5,803 nucleotides of DNA from the NCBI GenBank assembly GCA_964429695.1, contig CAYSCS010000091.1, positions 1 to 5,803 of the forward strand. Reading direction: 5' to 3'. The stretch is from CAYSCS01 sp964429695 (GTDB lineage: Bacteria; Acidobacteriota; Aminicenantia; Aminicenantales; Aminicenantaceae). This document shows positions 1-5,710 of the stretch, piece by piece (position 1 is the stretch's first letter; each line of letters starts with the position of its first letter). The notes under the pieces are model-generated. The model did not search any database, had not been told where the DNA came from, and worked only from the letters and a program-made list of their open reading frames with translations. The position numbers and the translations under genes are program-made.

Positions 1-270
1 AGGCTCATTTATAACTTAAAACAGGGCTAAAGTTTTTTAGATTAGTATTTATTAGATTTAATTCTCTAATTTTTTCCCCAAATTAACCCTTACCCGAATA
101 TTTGGTGAAGAAAGTTTAGATTTTCCTAGAGACCCATTAAGGGGACTTTCAAGCGAAAATAGTTTTTTTACGGATTTATTGTTCGCCATGATTGAGGAAG
201 ATTTAAAACTTTCTTTTTTTTAGGATTCAAGAGTGGAAGAGCGAAATAAATGACAAATTTAAAAAACTTG
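1..270. other. AT-rich intergenic stretch without a supported gene
   Basis: This stretch is strongly AT-rich compared with the coding regions to its right, and I see no gene I can support. There is an open frame on the plus strand from 62 to the TAG at 221-223. Its only ATG is near the end (188), so it could be a gene remnant or chance. The heptamer TTAGATT occurs three times (37-43, 52-58, 116-122), which is unremarkable at this base composition. A minus-strand open frame (395-168) encodes a lysine/phenylalanine-rich peptide with no family resemblance and lies across the promoter at 271-299, so I do not call it. Confidence 0.5.
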
Positions 271-299
271 TTGACAATGATTAACCTGCTCCTTATATT
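271..299 (+). promoter_or_regulatory. Sigma-70-type promoter for the GpgS-like gene
   Basis: A perfect -35 hexamer TTGACA (271-276) is followed after exactly 17 bases by TATATT (294-299), five of six matches to the -10 consensus. An A/T-rich run just upstream (255-268) could act as an UP element. Transcription would start near 306 and leave an untranslated leader of about 150 nt before the ATG at 458. The next gene on this strand is that glycosyltransferase, so it is the likely target. Confidence 0.65.
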
Positions 300-457
300 T
301 AAGACACCAGAAAGAAAACTCCACCAAAAATAAGTTAATATTTCTGAGCTAAATTTAACCAAATTGTGCAAAGTAAGATAGAAATTGGATAGCATAAAAG
401 AGCCGGATATTAGAAAAATGTTCTTATTTTACATTCACTGAGAAGAGAGTGTCTTTT

Positions 458-1915
458 ATGAAAGGAAGAAGTTCTGAATTTGAAAAAATCTTGAATCAGC
501 TGGAAATAAGATTCTTCACCAAGGAGAAATTCTTGAGGAGGACTTCCAGAAAAAATCCGCTTGTGAACATAGAATATTCCCTCTTTTTAGATAAAAATCA
601 AAGGTTTAAAAAAAACATCATGCCTTTGATTCAAAAGGTTATAGAAGAGAATGGCTTAAAAGTATATTTTGTCATGTTGAGCTGGTGGGGGAGGGGAGAT
701 GAAGCAAGATATACAGGTGCTCACCTCCTCAATACTTTAAAAAAATTCCAGAGAGAAGGATTCTGCGAGGTATTCTTAAGTTACCAGGAAGGAGGGCTCA
801 AGCCTTCGAGTCTCTGTTTTTTTTGCAAGCAGAATGGAATTGAGACCTTTTTAGTCGACCACTATGAGCTTGTCTCAAAGGAGACAAAAGAGATAGTCGT
901 CCCGAAGAAAGCACCGGGAAAAGCAGAAAATCTGGTGAAAGCCTTGAAGCTGATTGAGGAAAAAATAAAGAGAGAGAAAATTGACCTTCAGAAAACCCTC
1001 GTTATCTTTGTGGATGATGATTATACCCAATATCACTGGATAAATTATTTTCTGCTTTTTGCACCGTGGGTGCTTTCTTTTGCAAAGGAAACAGAAGATG
1101 AAGAAATTGATCGCATCATCAAGCTCATTGACAGGGTGAGTTTCATTAAGAGCGGAAGCCCGAGAATAATCTTGCCTTATGAAATGCAGAGCCGTGTAGT
1201 CCATGGAGACATAAAGCCAATGAATTATCTTGAGGTAACGTTATCTTTGTTGAACCTCGCCTCTTCTCATCAAAGGTTCGGTTTGGATAAGGGAAATGAG
1301 GAAATAAGAGAGATTATTTCAATTCTTGAGAAGATTAAGAGAAAGGGGCAGGTGTATTCACCTCAGACAAGAGAACTCTTCCTGGGGAAAACGCTTAATC
1401 GGAGAATGGAAAGCATATGGCGAGAATATATTTACCGCGGGGGAAGAGTCACTCAACGCCTGGAAGGGATTTTTCGCTATCTCAGTCATAAGAATCGGTA
1501 TAGATGGCTGAGACAATTCACTTTTCTCTTACATGGAGACCAGGGAGCACCGTTGGATGCATGGCAAGAATTTTCGATTTTCGGCGGTTATGCCCTTGAA
1601 ATAAGCCTTCTCATGCAGGCGATCTGTGACCGGTCTTTCCAAGATAGAAAAGTCTTAAACGTGATCGGACTTCCTCATTCACATCAACGTTCTAAGGAAC
1701 TTGCGGTCTGGCATATGCTTGATGGCATCCTCTTGGCTCTTGATTTTTTGAGGGTTCTTTATAGAGACCTCTCTCTAAGGGATTTCGCCTCCTTGCACAT
1801 GAGATATCAGAATTATCCCATGGTTGATAGGTACGGAAATATCTTGAGGCATCATCCCCAGTATAAAGAATTGAAAATCTATCCCCCGCTTAAGACCTTG
1901 AAAATCCAGACATGA
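458..1915 (+). CDS. GpgS-like (GT81-type) GT-A glycosyltransferase, probable glucosyl-3-phosphoglycerate synthase family
   Basis: This is a probable cytosolic GT-A fold glycosyltransferase of 485 residues. GpgS enzymes transfer glucose from an NDP-sugar to 3-phosphoglycerate, giving glucosyl-3-phosphoglycerate, a precursor of glucosylglycerate and of methylglucose lipopolysaccharides. I see the family's motif order: PGKAEN (about 153-158), like the GKGEAL region; hydrophobic strand plus DDDY (186-189), in place of the metal/nucleotide-binding DSD; GGRVTQ (328-333), like the acceptor-side GRVTEL; GGYALEISLL (376-385), like GYGVEIGLL, with the conserved Glu at 381; and a His-rich GLPHSHQRS (404-412), like the metal-binding HRNRPL region. 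Known members are about 320 residues; this one has a longer N-terminus and about 140 residues between DDDY and GGRVTQ. I prefer the ATG at 458, with a weak purine-rich site (441-449) ahead; an in-frame GTG at 449 adds three residues. It is convergent with the gap operon. The donor sugar is not predictable; mannosyl-3-phosphoglycerate synthase or another GT2/GT81 activity is possible. The family call is from motifs by eye. Confidence 0.68.
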   Translation: MKGRSSEFEKILNQLEIRFFTKEKFLRRTSRKNPLVNIEYSLFLDKNQRFKKNIMPLIQKVIEENGLKVYFVMLSWWGRGDEARYTGAHLLNTLKKFQREGFCEVFLSYQEGGLKPSSLCFFCKQNGIETFLVDHYELVSKETKEIVVPKKAPGKAENLVKALKLIEEKIKREKIDLQKTLVIFVDDDYTQYHWINYFLLFAPWVLSFAKETEDEEIDRIIKLIDRVSFIKSGSPRIILPYEMQSRVVHGDIKPMNYLEVTLSLLNLASSHQRFGLDKGNEEIREIISILEKIKRKGQVYSPQTRELFLGKTLNRRMESIWREYIYRGGRVTQRLEGIFRYLSHKNRYRWLRQFTFLLHGDQGAPLDAWQEFSIFGGYALEISLLMQAICDRSFQDRKVLNVIGLPHSHQRSKELAVWHMLDGILLALDFLRVLYRDLSLRDFASLHMRYQNYPMVDRYGNILRHHPQYKELKIYPPLKTLKIQT

Positions 1916-1940
1916 GAACTTTCCGAGATTAATGCCTGAG

Positions 1941-1970
1941 GGAAAATTTCTTTTCCACCAGAAATGGAAA
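1941..1970. terminator. Weak hairpins between convergent units, possible terminator
   Basis: Two mutually exclusive inverted repeats lie between the stop codon at 1915 and the tRNA. One is GGAAAA (1941-1946) with TTTTCC (1951-1956); the other is TTTCCA (1952-1957) with TGGAAA (1965-1970). Read on the minus strand, the second hairpin is followed by an A/T-rich stretch ending in four Ts, so it could end the tRNA transcript. The stems are only 6 bp and there is no long U tract on either strand, so this is a weak candidate. It sits where a bidirectional terminator would be expected. Confidence 0.28.
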
Positions 1971-1989
1971 TTCAAGAAAGAATGAAGAA

Positions 1990-2078
1990 TGCCGAAGAGG
2001 GGACTCGAACCCCTACGAGCAAATTTAGTGCTCACTAGCCCCTCAAGCTAGCGTGTCTACCAATTCCACCACTTCGGC
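1990..2078 (-). tRNA. tRNA-Leu (anticodon GAG)
   Basis: A complete class II tRNA reads on the minus strand. The acceptor stem is GCCGAAG (2078-2072) with CTTCGGC (1997-1991), followed by an A discriminator at 1990. The D arm is leucine-like (GGTGGAATTGGTAGACAC). The anticodon stem CTAGC/GCTAG encloses the loop TTGAGGG, placing anticodon GAG at 2044-2042, which reads CUC and CUU codons. A long variable arm pairs GAGCA with TGCTC, and the T arm pairs AGGGG with CCCCT around TTCGAGT. The following bases are TTC, so the CCA end is not encoded and must be added enzymatically. It lies 60 nt downstream of secG on the same strand and may be cotranscribed with the operon. Confidence 0.97.
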
Positions 2079-2091
2079 AAAGATCGTTTTA

Positions 2092-2120
2092 AATTTATCA
2101 AGAATAAATATTTGGTCCAA
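2092..2120 (-). promoter_or_regulatory. Possible promoter for tRNA-Leu
   Basis: On the minus strand, TTGGAC (2120-2115) and TAAATT (2097-2092) are separated by 17 bases, and the tRNA begins 13 bases after the second box. Spacing and position fit a tRNA promoter, but the -35 box matches the consensus at only three of six bases and the -10 box at four of six. The AT-rich sequence makes chance matches likely. Readthrough from secG is the alternative. Confidence 0.25.
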
Positions 2121-2138
2121 TATTTTTTTATTTCTGCG

Positions 2139-2525
2139 CTATTCTTTTTCTTCTTGCTTATTCTCCTCTCTTCCCTTTTCTGTCTCCTGTAGCTCTTTCT
2201 CAACAGGTTTCGCTTGCTGAGTCTCCTTTCGAGTTGTTTCTGTGACCGCCGGTTTTTCCTTTCCTCTCTCTTCTCCTTTGACGACCGACTTTGTTCCTTT
2301 GGCTGAAAGAATCCAGAGCCCCATTGAGGTTATCATAAAAAGAATCGCACAGATTGTAGTCAACTTAGAAAGAATTGTGGCAGCCCCCCGGGGGCCGAAC
2401 ACTGTCTGACTGCCGATTCCGCCAAAGGCCCCAGCGAGGTCAGCAGATTTCCCAGATTGAAGCAGGACGGCGATGATGAGGATGAAACAGATGATAATAT
2501 GAACTGTTATGATCAAGGTACTCAT
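2139..2525 (-). CDS. secG: Preprotein translocase subunit SecG
   Basis: SecG is the small accessory subunit of the SecYEG channel in the inner membrane and helps SecA-driven export. The 128-residue protein has two hydrophobic helices, at about 3-23 and 52-74. They are joined by the SecG loop: LLQSGKSADLAGAFGG (21-36), then GSQTVFGPRGAA (38-49) and an LSKLT start to the second helix. The rest (about 75-128) is a Glu/Lys/Gln-rich, low-complexity, probably disordered tail, which makes the protein somewhat longer than many SecG proteins. The start codon overlaps the tpiA stop as ATGA. The nearest Shine-Dalgarno-like GAGG is about 15 bases upstream, rather far, so translational coupling to tpiA is likely. 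SecG after glycolytic genes is a recurrent bacterial arrangement. Confidence 0.95.
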   Translation of the reverse strand: MSTLIITVHIIICFILIIAVLLQSGKSADLAGAFGGIGSQTVFGPRGAATILSKLTTICAILFMITSMGLWILSAKGTKSVVKGEERGKEKPAVTETTRKETQQAKPVEKELQETEKGREENKQEEKE

Positions 2526-3298
2526 TTTTTATCTTTATATCCTCTTATTGCTTCCTTGATAATCTCGACGAAACTTTTTGCTTCGAGTGATGCACCTCCG
2601 ACCAGCGCTCCCTCTATGTCCCTTTCTCTTAACAGGGAAAATGTATTTTCGGGCTTCACTGAACCGCCATAAATTATAGCATACGAGCGAGCTTCATTTC
2701 CATATTTTTCTTTCAATTTTTCTTTTATGAAGTAATGAACTTGCTGGGCTTGTTCAGGAGTGGCCGTTAATCCAGTGCCTATTGCCCAGATTGGCTCGTA
2801 GGCTATTATTATCCGGCTCAGCTCTTCCTTGCTTATTCCTTCTAGCCCAACTTTAATCTGATTTTCGATTTTCTTTGTTGTTTCCTCTTTTTTCCTCTCT
2901 TCAAGAGATTCTCCTACACAGAGAATGGGGATGAGTCTGTTTCGGAGCGCTGCTTTAATTTTTTTATTGGCCGTGAAGTCCGTTTCAGCGAAGTTTTCTC
3001 TTCTTTCTGAATGTCCGATTATTACATATTTGCAACCCAGGTCACTCAGCATAAGAGCTGAAATTTCCCCCGTGTAGGCGCCTTTTTCCTCCCAGAAAAG
3101 GTTCTGGGCTCCGAGTTGAATTGGACTTCCTTCAAGCGCTCTCCTGACCTCACTTAAGGCAGTATAAGGAGGGAAGACCGAAATCTCAACTTCATCAAGA
3201 TTGTTTGATTCTTTTCTTAGGGCGTTAACGAGTTCCACGGCTTCCTTAACTGTCTTATTCATCTTCCAGTTTCCGGCAACGAACGGTTTTTCCTTCAT
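2522..3298 (-). CDS. tpiA: Triosephosphate isomerase
   Basis: TIM interconverts dihydroxyacetone phosphate and glyceraldehyde 3-phosphate in the cytosol, in glycolysis and gluconeogenesis. With the ATG at 3298 the protein has 258 residues, normal for a bacterial TIM. All hallmarks are present: AGNWKMN near the N-terminus with Asn10 and Lys12; IIGHSERR with the electrophilic His96; AYEPIWAIGTG with catalytic Glu168 and the mobile loop 6 after it; YGGSV (210-214); and GALVGGASL in the phosphate-binding region. I chose 3298 because AGGA (3310-3307) lies 8 bases upstream and MKEKPFVAGNWKMN matches the family N-terminus. An ATG at 3307 would add three residues, and the same frame stays open further into pgk without adding family sequence. 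It follows pgk by 10 nt and overlaps secG by 4 nt, indicating one coupled transcript. No defect is visible. Confidence 0.97.
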   Translation of the reverse strand: MKEKPFVAGNWKMNKTVKEAVELVNALRKESNNLDEVEISVFPPYTALSEVRRALEGSPIQLGAQNLFWEEKGAYTGEISALMLSDLGCKYVIIGHSERRENFAETDFTANKKIKAALRNRLIPILCVGESLEERKKEETTKKIENQIKVGLEGISKEELSRIIIAYEPIWAIGTGLTATPEQAQQVHYFIKEKLKEKYGNEARSYAIIYGGSVKPENTFSLLRERDIEGALVGGASLEAKSFVEIIKEAIRGYKDKK

Positions 3299-3306
3299 GA
3301 TTTTCA

Positions 3307-3310
3307 TCCT
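3307..3310 (-). promoter_or_regulatory. Ribosome binding site deciding the tpiA start
   Basis: On the minus strand, AGGA lies 8 bases before the ATG at 3298 and overlaps the pgk stop codon TAG (3311-3309). An alternative ATG at 3307 starts inside this motif and would have no well-spaced Shine-Dalgarno, which supports 3298 as the true start. Confidence 0.55.
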
Positions 3311-4490
3311 AATTCTCTGAAAGTGCTTCGAGCCCGGGAAGGGTTTCGTTGGCGATGTATTCAAGTGAAGCTCCCCCTCCAGTTGAGATGTGAGAGATTT
3401 TTTCTGTTACCCCAGCCTTGGAAACTGCGAGCACAGAGTCTCCACCCCCGACAATCGAAATGGCATTTGAATCTGCCACAGCCTTGGCAATGGCCACTGT
3501 CCCCTTGGAAAACTGGTCAACCTCAAATATACCCATGGGACCATTCCAGAAGATGGTCTTTGCCTTTGCGATGATAGATGAGAAGTTTTTGATGGTCATC
3601 GGTCCAATGTCGCAGGCCATGAGGTCTTCAGGAATTGAAAGAGAGGCAAGCTCTTTAGCCTCTTCATCTTTCCCTGGAGAGCGGGCAACGATGTGGTCAG
3701 AAGGGAGATGGAAGTTTACTTTATTCTTTTTTGCTTTTTCTAAGAGCTCAAGAGCTAATTCCTTTTTGTCTTTTTCAACCACAGAACGCCCCACTCCATA
3801 CCCCTTGGCTAAAAGAAAGGTGTAAGCCATGGCTCCACCCACCAGGATATCATCTGCTTTCTTGATAAGATTCTCAATCACAGGAATCTTATCTGCAACC
3901 TTTGCTCCTCCGAGAATGGCCACATAGGGTTTTTGCGGGGAGTGAATTGCTTTGTTTAAATATTCGACTTCTCTTTTTACCAGAAAACCAGCTGCTGCTT
4001 TTTCCACAAAGCGGGTTATGGCTACAACAGAAGCGTGAATTCTATGAGAGGCACCAAAAGCATCGTTGACATAATAATCAATACCCCTTGCCAATTCCTG
4101 GGCAAAGTCCGGGTCATTTTCCGTTTCTTCAGCATGGAACCTGAGATTTTCAAGGAGGAGGACTTGGCCTTTGTAGAGTTGGGACTTGAGCCTCTCTACT
4201 TCCTCTCCCACTACTCCGGGAGCAAGGATAACATTCCTCGAAATGAGCTCTGAAAGCCTTTTTGCCACAGGCCTCATGCTCAGTTTGGGGTTGAATTGCC
4301 CTTTGGGTCTTCCTAAGTGGGAAGCAACAATGACGCTCGCCTCTTGCTCTAAGAGGTAATTTAAGGTTTGAAGTGCAGCCCTGATCCGGGTCTCATCTTG
4401 AATATTGCCTTCATCATCCAGAGGGACATTGAAGTCTACTCTCAAGAAAATTTTTTTTCCTTTGGTATCCAAGTCTTTGATGAATAACAT
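3309..4490 (-). CDS. pgk: Phosphoglycerate kinase
   Basis: PGK transfers the acyl phosphate of 1,3-bisphosphoglycerate to ADP, making ATP and 3-phosphoglycerate, in the cytosol. The 393-residue length is typical of bacteria. Visible signatures in order are LRVDFNVPLD (16-25); SHLGRPKG (57-64) with substrate-binding His58 and Arg61; LLENLRFHAEE (112-122) with Arg117; VNDAFGASHR (141-150); the hinge-side ILGGAKVADK (192-201); WNGPMGIFE (315-323); the nucleotide-binding GGGDSV (348-353); and the C-terminal HISTGGGASLEY (367-378). The start ATG is 4 bases after the gap stop, with AAGG (4501-4498) inside the last gap codons as its Shine-Dalgarno site, so the two genes are probably translated in step. 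Its product, 3-phosphoglycerate, is also the expected acceptor of the convergent GpgS-like enzyme. No frameshift or missing motif is seen. Confidence 0.98.
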   Translation of the reverse strand: MLFIKDLDTKGKKIFLRVDFNVPLDDEGNIQDETRIRAALQTLNYLLEQEASVIVASHLGRPKGQFNPKLSMRPVAKRLSELISRNVILAPGVVGEEVERLKSQLYKGQVLLLENLRFHAEETENDPDFAQELARGIDYYVNDAFGASHRIHASVVAITRFVEKAAAGFLVKREVEYLNKAIHSPQKPYVAILGGAKVADKIPVIENLIKKADDILVGGAMAYTFLLAKGYGVGRSVVEKDKKELALELLEKAKKNKVNFHLPSDHIVARSPGKDEEAKELASLSIPEDLMACDIGPMTIKNFSSIIAKAKTIFWNGPMGIFEVDQFSKGTVAIAKAVADSNAISIVGGGDSVLAVSKAGVTEKISHISTGGGASLEYIANETLPGLEALSEN

Positions 4491-4494
4491 CGCT

Positions 4495-5496
4495 TTACCT
4501 TGTCATGTATTTGATAAGGTCCCTCACTCGGCAGGAATAACCCCATTCATTGTCGTACCAGGCTAATACTTTCGCTAGGTTTAGGTCTATTACTCTTGTG
4601 TACTCTCCATCCACAATTGCTGAATGTGGATTCTTCATAAAATCAACCGAAACCAGAGGCTCTTCTGTGTATTCTAATATTCCTTTTAGCTTGCCTTGGC
4701 TTGCTTGCCTGAAGGCCTCGTTTATTTCTTCCTCCGTCGCGTCCTTTTTAAGCAGAGCGACAAGGTCGACCAGTGAGACGTTTGCCGTAGGGACTCTTAT
4801 CGCAATTCCATCTATTTTTCCCTTTAACTCGGGCATCACCACTCCTACGGCTTTTGCGGCCCCGGTGGTGGTTGGAATCTGGGAGAGTGCTGCTGCTCGA
4901 GCTCGGCGCAAATCTTTATGCGGCTGGTCGAGTATTCTCTGGTCATTTGTGTAGGCATGAATGGTAGTCATGAAGGCCTTTTCGATTCCGAATTCCTGAT
5001 GGAGAATTTTTGCTACAGGAGCAACACAGTTGGTGGTGCAGGAAGCGTTGGAGATTATTACGTGTTTCTCAGGGTTATAAATCTCTTCATTGACTCCCAG
5101 AACGATGGTCACATCGGGTTCAGTAGCAGGAGCAGTGATTATCACTTTTTCTGCTCCCCCTTTTTCAATATGTTTCATCGCCTCAGTCTTTTTTCGGAAT
5201 AGTCCTGAAGCCTCTATGACTACGGTGACACCAAGGTCCTTCCAACGAAGATTGCTCGGGTCCCTTTCGCTGAAGACTCTTATTTTTTTATCATTGACTA
5301 TTATTGCTTCTTGTGTATGTTTTACCTCAGCCTCAAAGACCCCGAGCAAAGAGTCATACTTGAGAAGATGAGCAAGGGTTTTTGAATCTGTGATGTCATT
5401 GACTGCTACAATCTCTATTTGAGGGTCAAGATAAGAAGCGCGGAAGAAATTCCTTCCTATGCGGCCAAAACCGTTTATGCCAACCTTTACTTCCAT
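4495..5496 (-). CDS. gap: Type I glyceraldehyde-3-phosphate dehydrogenase (phosphorylating)
   Basis: This enzyme oxidises and phosphorylates glyceraldehyde 3-phosphate to 1,3-bisphosphoglycerate, reducing NAD(P)+, as a cytosolic homotetramer. The 333-residue length is standard. The N-terminal Rossmann fold shows VGINGFGRIGRN (5-16). Asp34 in AVND, at the end of the second strand, favours NAD over NADP, although cofactor choice cannot be fixed by eye. SNASCTTNC (149-157) carries the catalytic Cys153, and TTIHAYTNDQ contains the partner His180. RRARAAA (197-203), TGAAKAVG (211-218) and WYDNEWGYS (313-321) complete the type I signature. It is the first gene of the operon and has the best Shine-Dalgarno site in the window, consistent with high expression. 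I see no second gap paralogue here, so a purely glycolytic or gluconeogenic role cannot be assigned. The sequence appears intact. Confidence 0.98.
   Translation of the reverse strand: MEVKVGINGFGRIGRNFFRASYLDPQIEIVAVNDITDSKTLAHLLKYDSLLGVFEAEVKHTQEAIIVNDKKIRVFSERDPSNLRWKDLGVTVVIEASGLFRKKTEAMKHIEKGGAEKVIITAPATEPDVTIVLGVNEEIYNPEKHVIISNASCTTNCVAPVAKILHQEFGIEKAFMTTIHAYTNDQRILDQPHKDLRRARAAALSQIPTTTGAAKAVGVVMPELKGKIDGIAIRVPTANVSLVDLVALLKKDATEEEINEAFRQASQGKLKGILEYTEEPLVSVDFMKNPHSAIVDGEYTRVIDLNLAKVLAWYDNEWGYSCRVRDLIKYMTR
4498..4501 (-). promoter_or_regulatory. Ribosome binding site of pgk inside the end of gap
   Basis: AAGG on the minus strand lies 7 bases ahead of the pgk ATG and spans the last two sense codons of gap (ACA AGG), just before its TAA. 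A ribosome finishing gap would uncover it directly. It is a modest site, weaker than the one before gap. Confidence 0.5.
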
Positions 5497-5501
5497 GATA
5501 A

Positions 5502-5508
5502 CCTCCTT
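5502..5508 (-). promoter_or_regulatory. Strong ribosome binding site of gap
   Basis: The minus strand reads AAAGGAGG then TTATC and the ATG at 5496, so a full GGAGG core (5506-5502) sits 5 bases before the start. This fixes the gap start and suggests efficient initiation at the head of the operon. Confidence 0.85.
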
Positions 5509-5523
5509 TTTAATTTTATTCTC

Positions 5524-5552
5524 TTATTAACACAAATATTTTTCTAAATCAA
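5524..5552 (-). promoter_or_regulatory. Candidate promoter of the gap-pgk-tpiA-secG operon
   Basis: On the minus strand, TTGATT (5552-5547) is followed after 17 bases by TAATAA (5529-5524). This would give a leader of about 20 nt before gap. The -35 box is fair and the -10 box matches at only three of six bases, so this is a weak prediction in AT-rich sequence. A TAAAAT box closer to gap (around 5515) is a better -10 but has no good -35 partner and lies very close to the ribosome binding site. Some promoter is expected here, as gap is the first gene after an insertion-sequence end. Confidence 0.3.
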
Positions 5553-5611
5553 CGAAATGCAGGAAGGAAGTTCTCTTGAAAATTTGATAATTTATCTAAG
5601 AAGCCAGAAAA

Positions 5612-5633
5612 CCGCAGGCTTTCAAGCCTGGGG
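5612..5633 (+). repeat. Subterminal hairpin of the IS left end
   Basis: CAGGCTT (5615-5621) and AAGCCTG (5624-5630) form a perfect inverted repeat. It is extended by C5612/C5613 pairing with G5633/G5632 around a G-G mismatch (5614/5631). Such a mismatched hairpin near the left end is what TnpA of IS200/IS605 elements binds. It has no following T run, so it is not a standard terminator for the plus strand. Confidence 0.6.
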
Positions 5634-5654
5634 ATGAATGGCACACCAAACGAA

Positions 5655-5669
5655 GCCAGCAAAGCTGGC
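5655..5669 (+). repeat. Second perfect inverted repeat in the IS left end
   Basis: GCCAGC (5655-5660), a three-base AAA loop and GCTGGC (5664-5669) form a compact GC-rich stem. It lies in the leader of tnpA, just ahead of a GGAGG (5675-5679). It may be part of the left-end architecture or a leader structure that limits transposase expression; which of these cannot be told from sequence. Confidence 0.5.
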
Positions 5670-5692
5670 GGAGTGGAGGCAAATCCGGCATA

Positions 5693-5710
5693 ATCTGGTT
5701 ATGGCCAGAT
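5693..5710 (+). repeat. Inverted repeat enclosing the tnpA start codon
   Basis: ATCTGG (5693-5698) and CCAGAT (5705-5710) pair around a six-base loop, TTATGG, that contains the ATG at 5701. In the mRNA the start codon would sit in a hairpin loop. This may dampen initiation, a theme known for IS200 leaders, though the known case differs in detail. Confidence 0.4.

Noticed and set aside
146..154. CTTTCAAGC is shared with the IS left-end hairpin (5619-5627), suggesting an old IS remnant at the left of the window.
   Set aside because: Only nine bases match, and there is no matching inverted-repeat arm or transposase sequence nearby, so chance is the simpler explanation.
168..395. Minus-strand open frame of 75 codons.
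   Set aside because: It is a biased Phe/Leu/Lys-rich peptide with no family resemblance. It has no good ribosome binding site and lies across the strong plus-strand promoter at 271-299.
1..448. Possible CRISPR array or tandem repeat in the AT-rich left region.
   Set aside because: Only a short heptamer (TTAGATT) recurs, at irregular spacing; there are no repeat units of 20 bases or more.
2106..2130. AT-rich inverted repeat (AAATATTTGG / CCAATATTT) followed by a run of Ts on the plus strand, like an intrinsic terminator.
   Set aside because: The GGTCC centre leaves almost no loop and the stem is nearly all A-T with a bulge. It also lies beyond the tRNA on the wrong strand for the operon.
3298..3364. 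The tpiA frame is open upstream into the end of pgk, recalling the PGK-TIM fusion made by frameshifting in Thermotoga.
   Set aside because: Reaching the tpiA frame would need a +1 shift, and I see no convincing slippery site. The pgk stop is followed by AGGA well placed for the ATG at 3298, and both proteins have normal separate termini.
3323..3825. Plus-strand open frames opposite pgk, and similar ones opposite gap and tpiA.
   Set aside because: They are antisense shadows of intact, fully conserved glycolytic genes and their translations show no recognisable domains.
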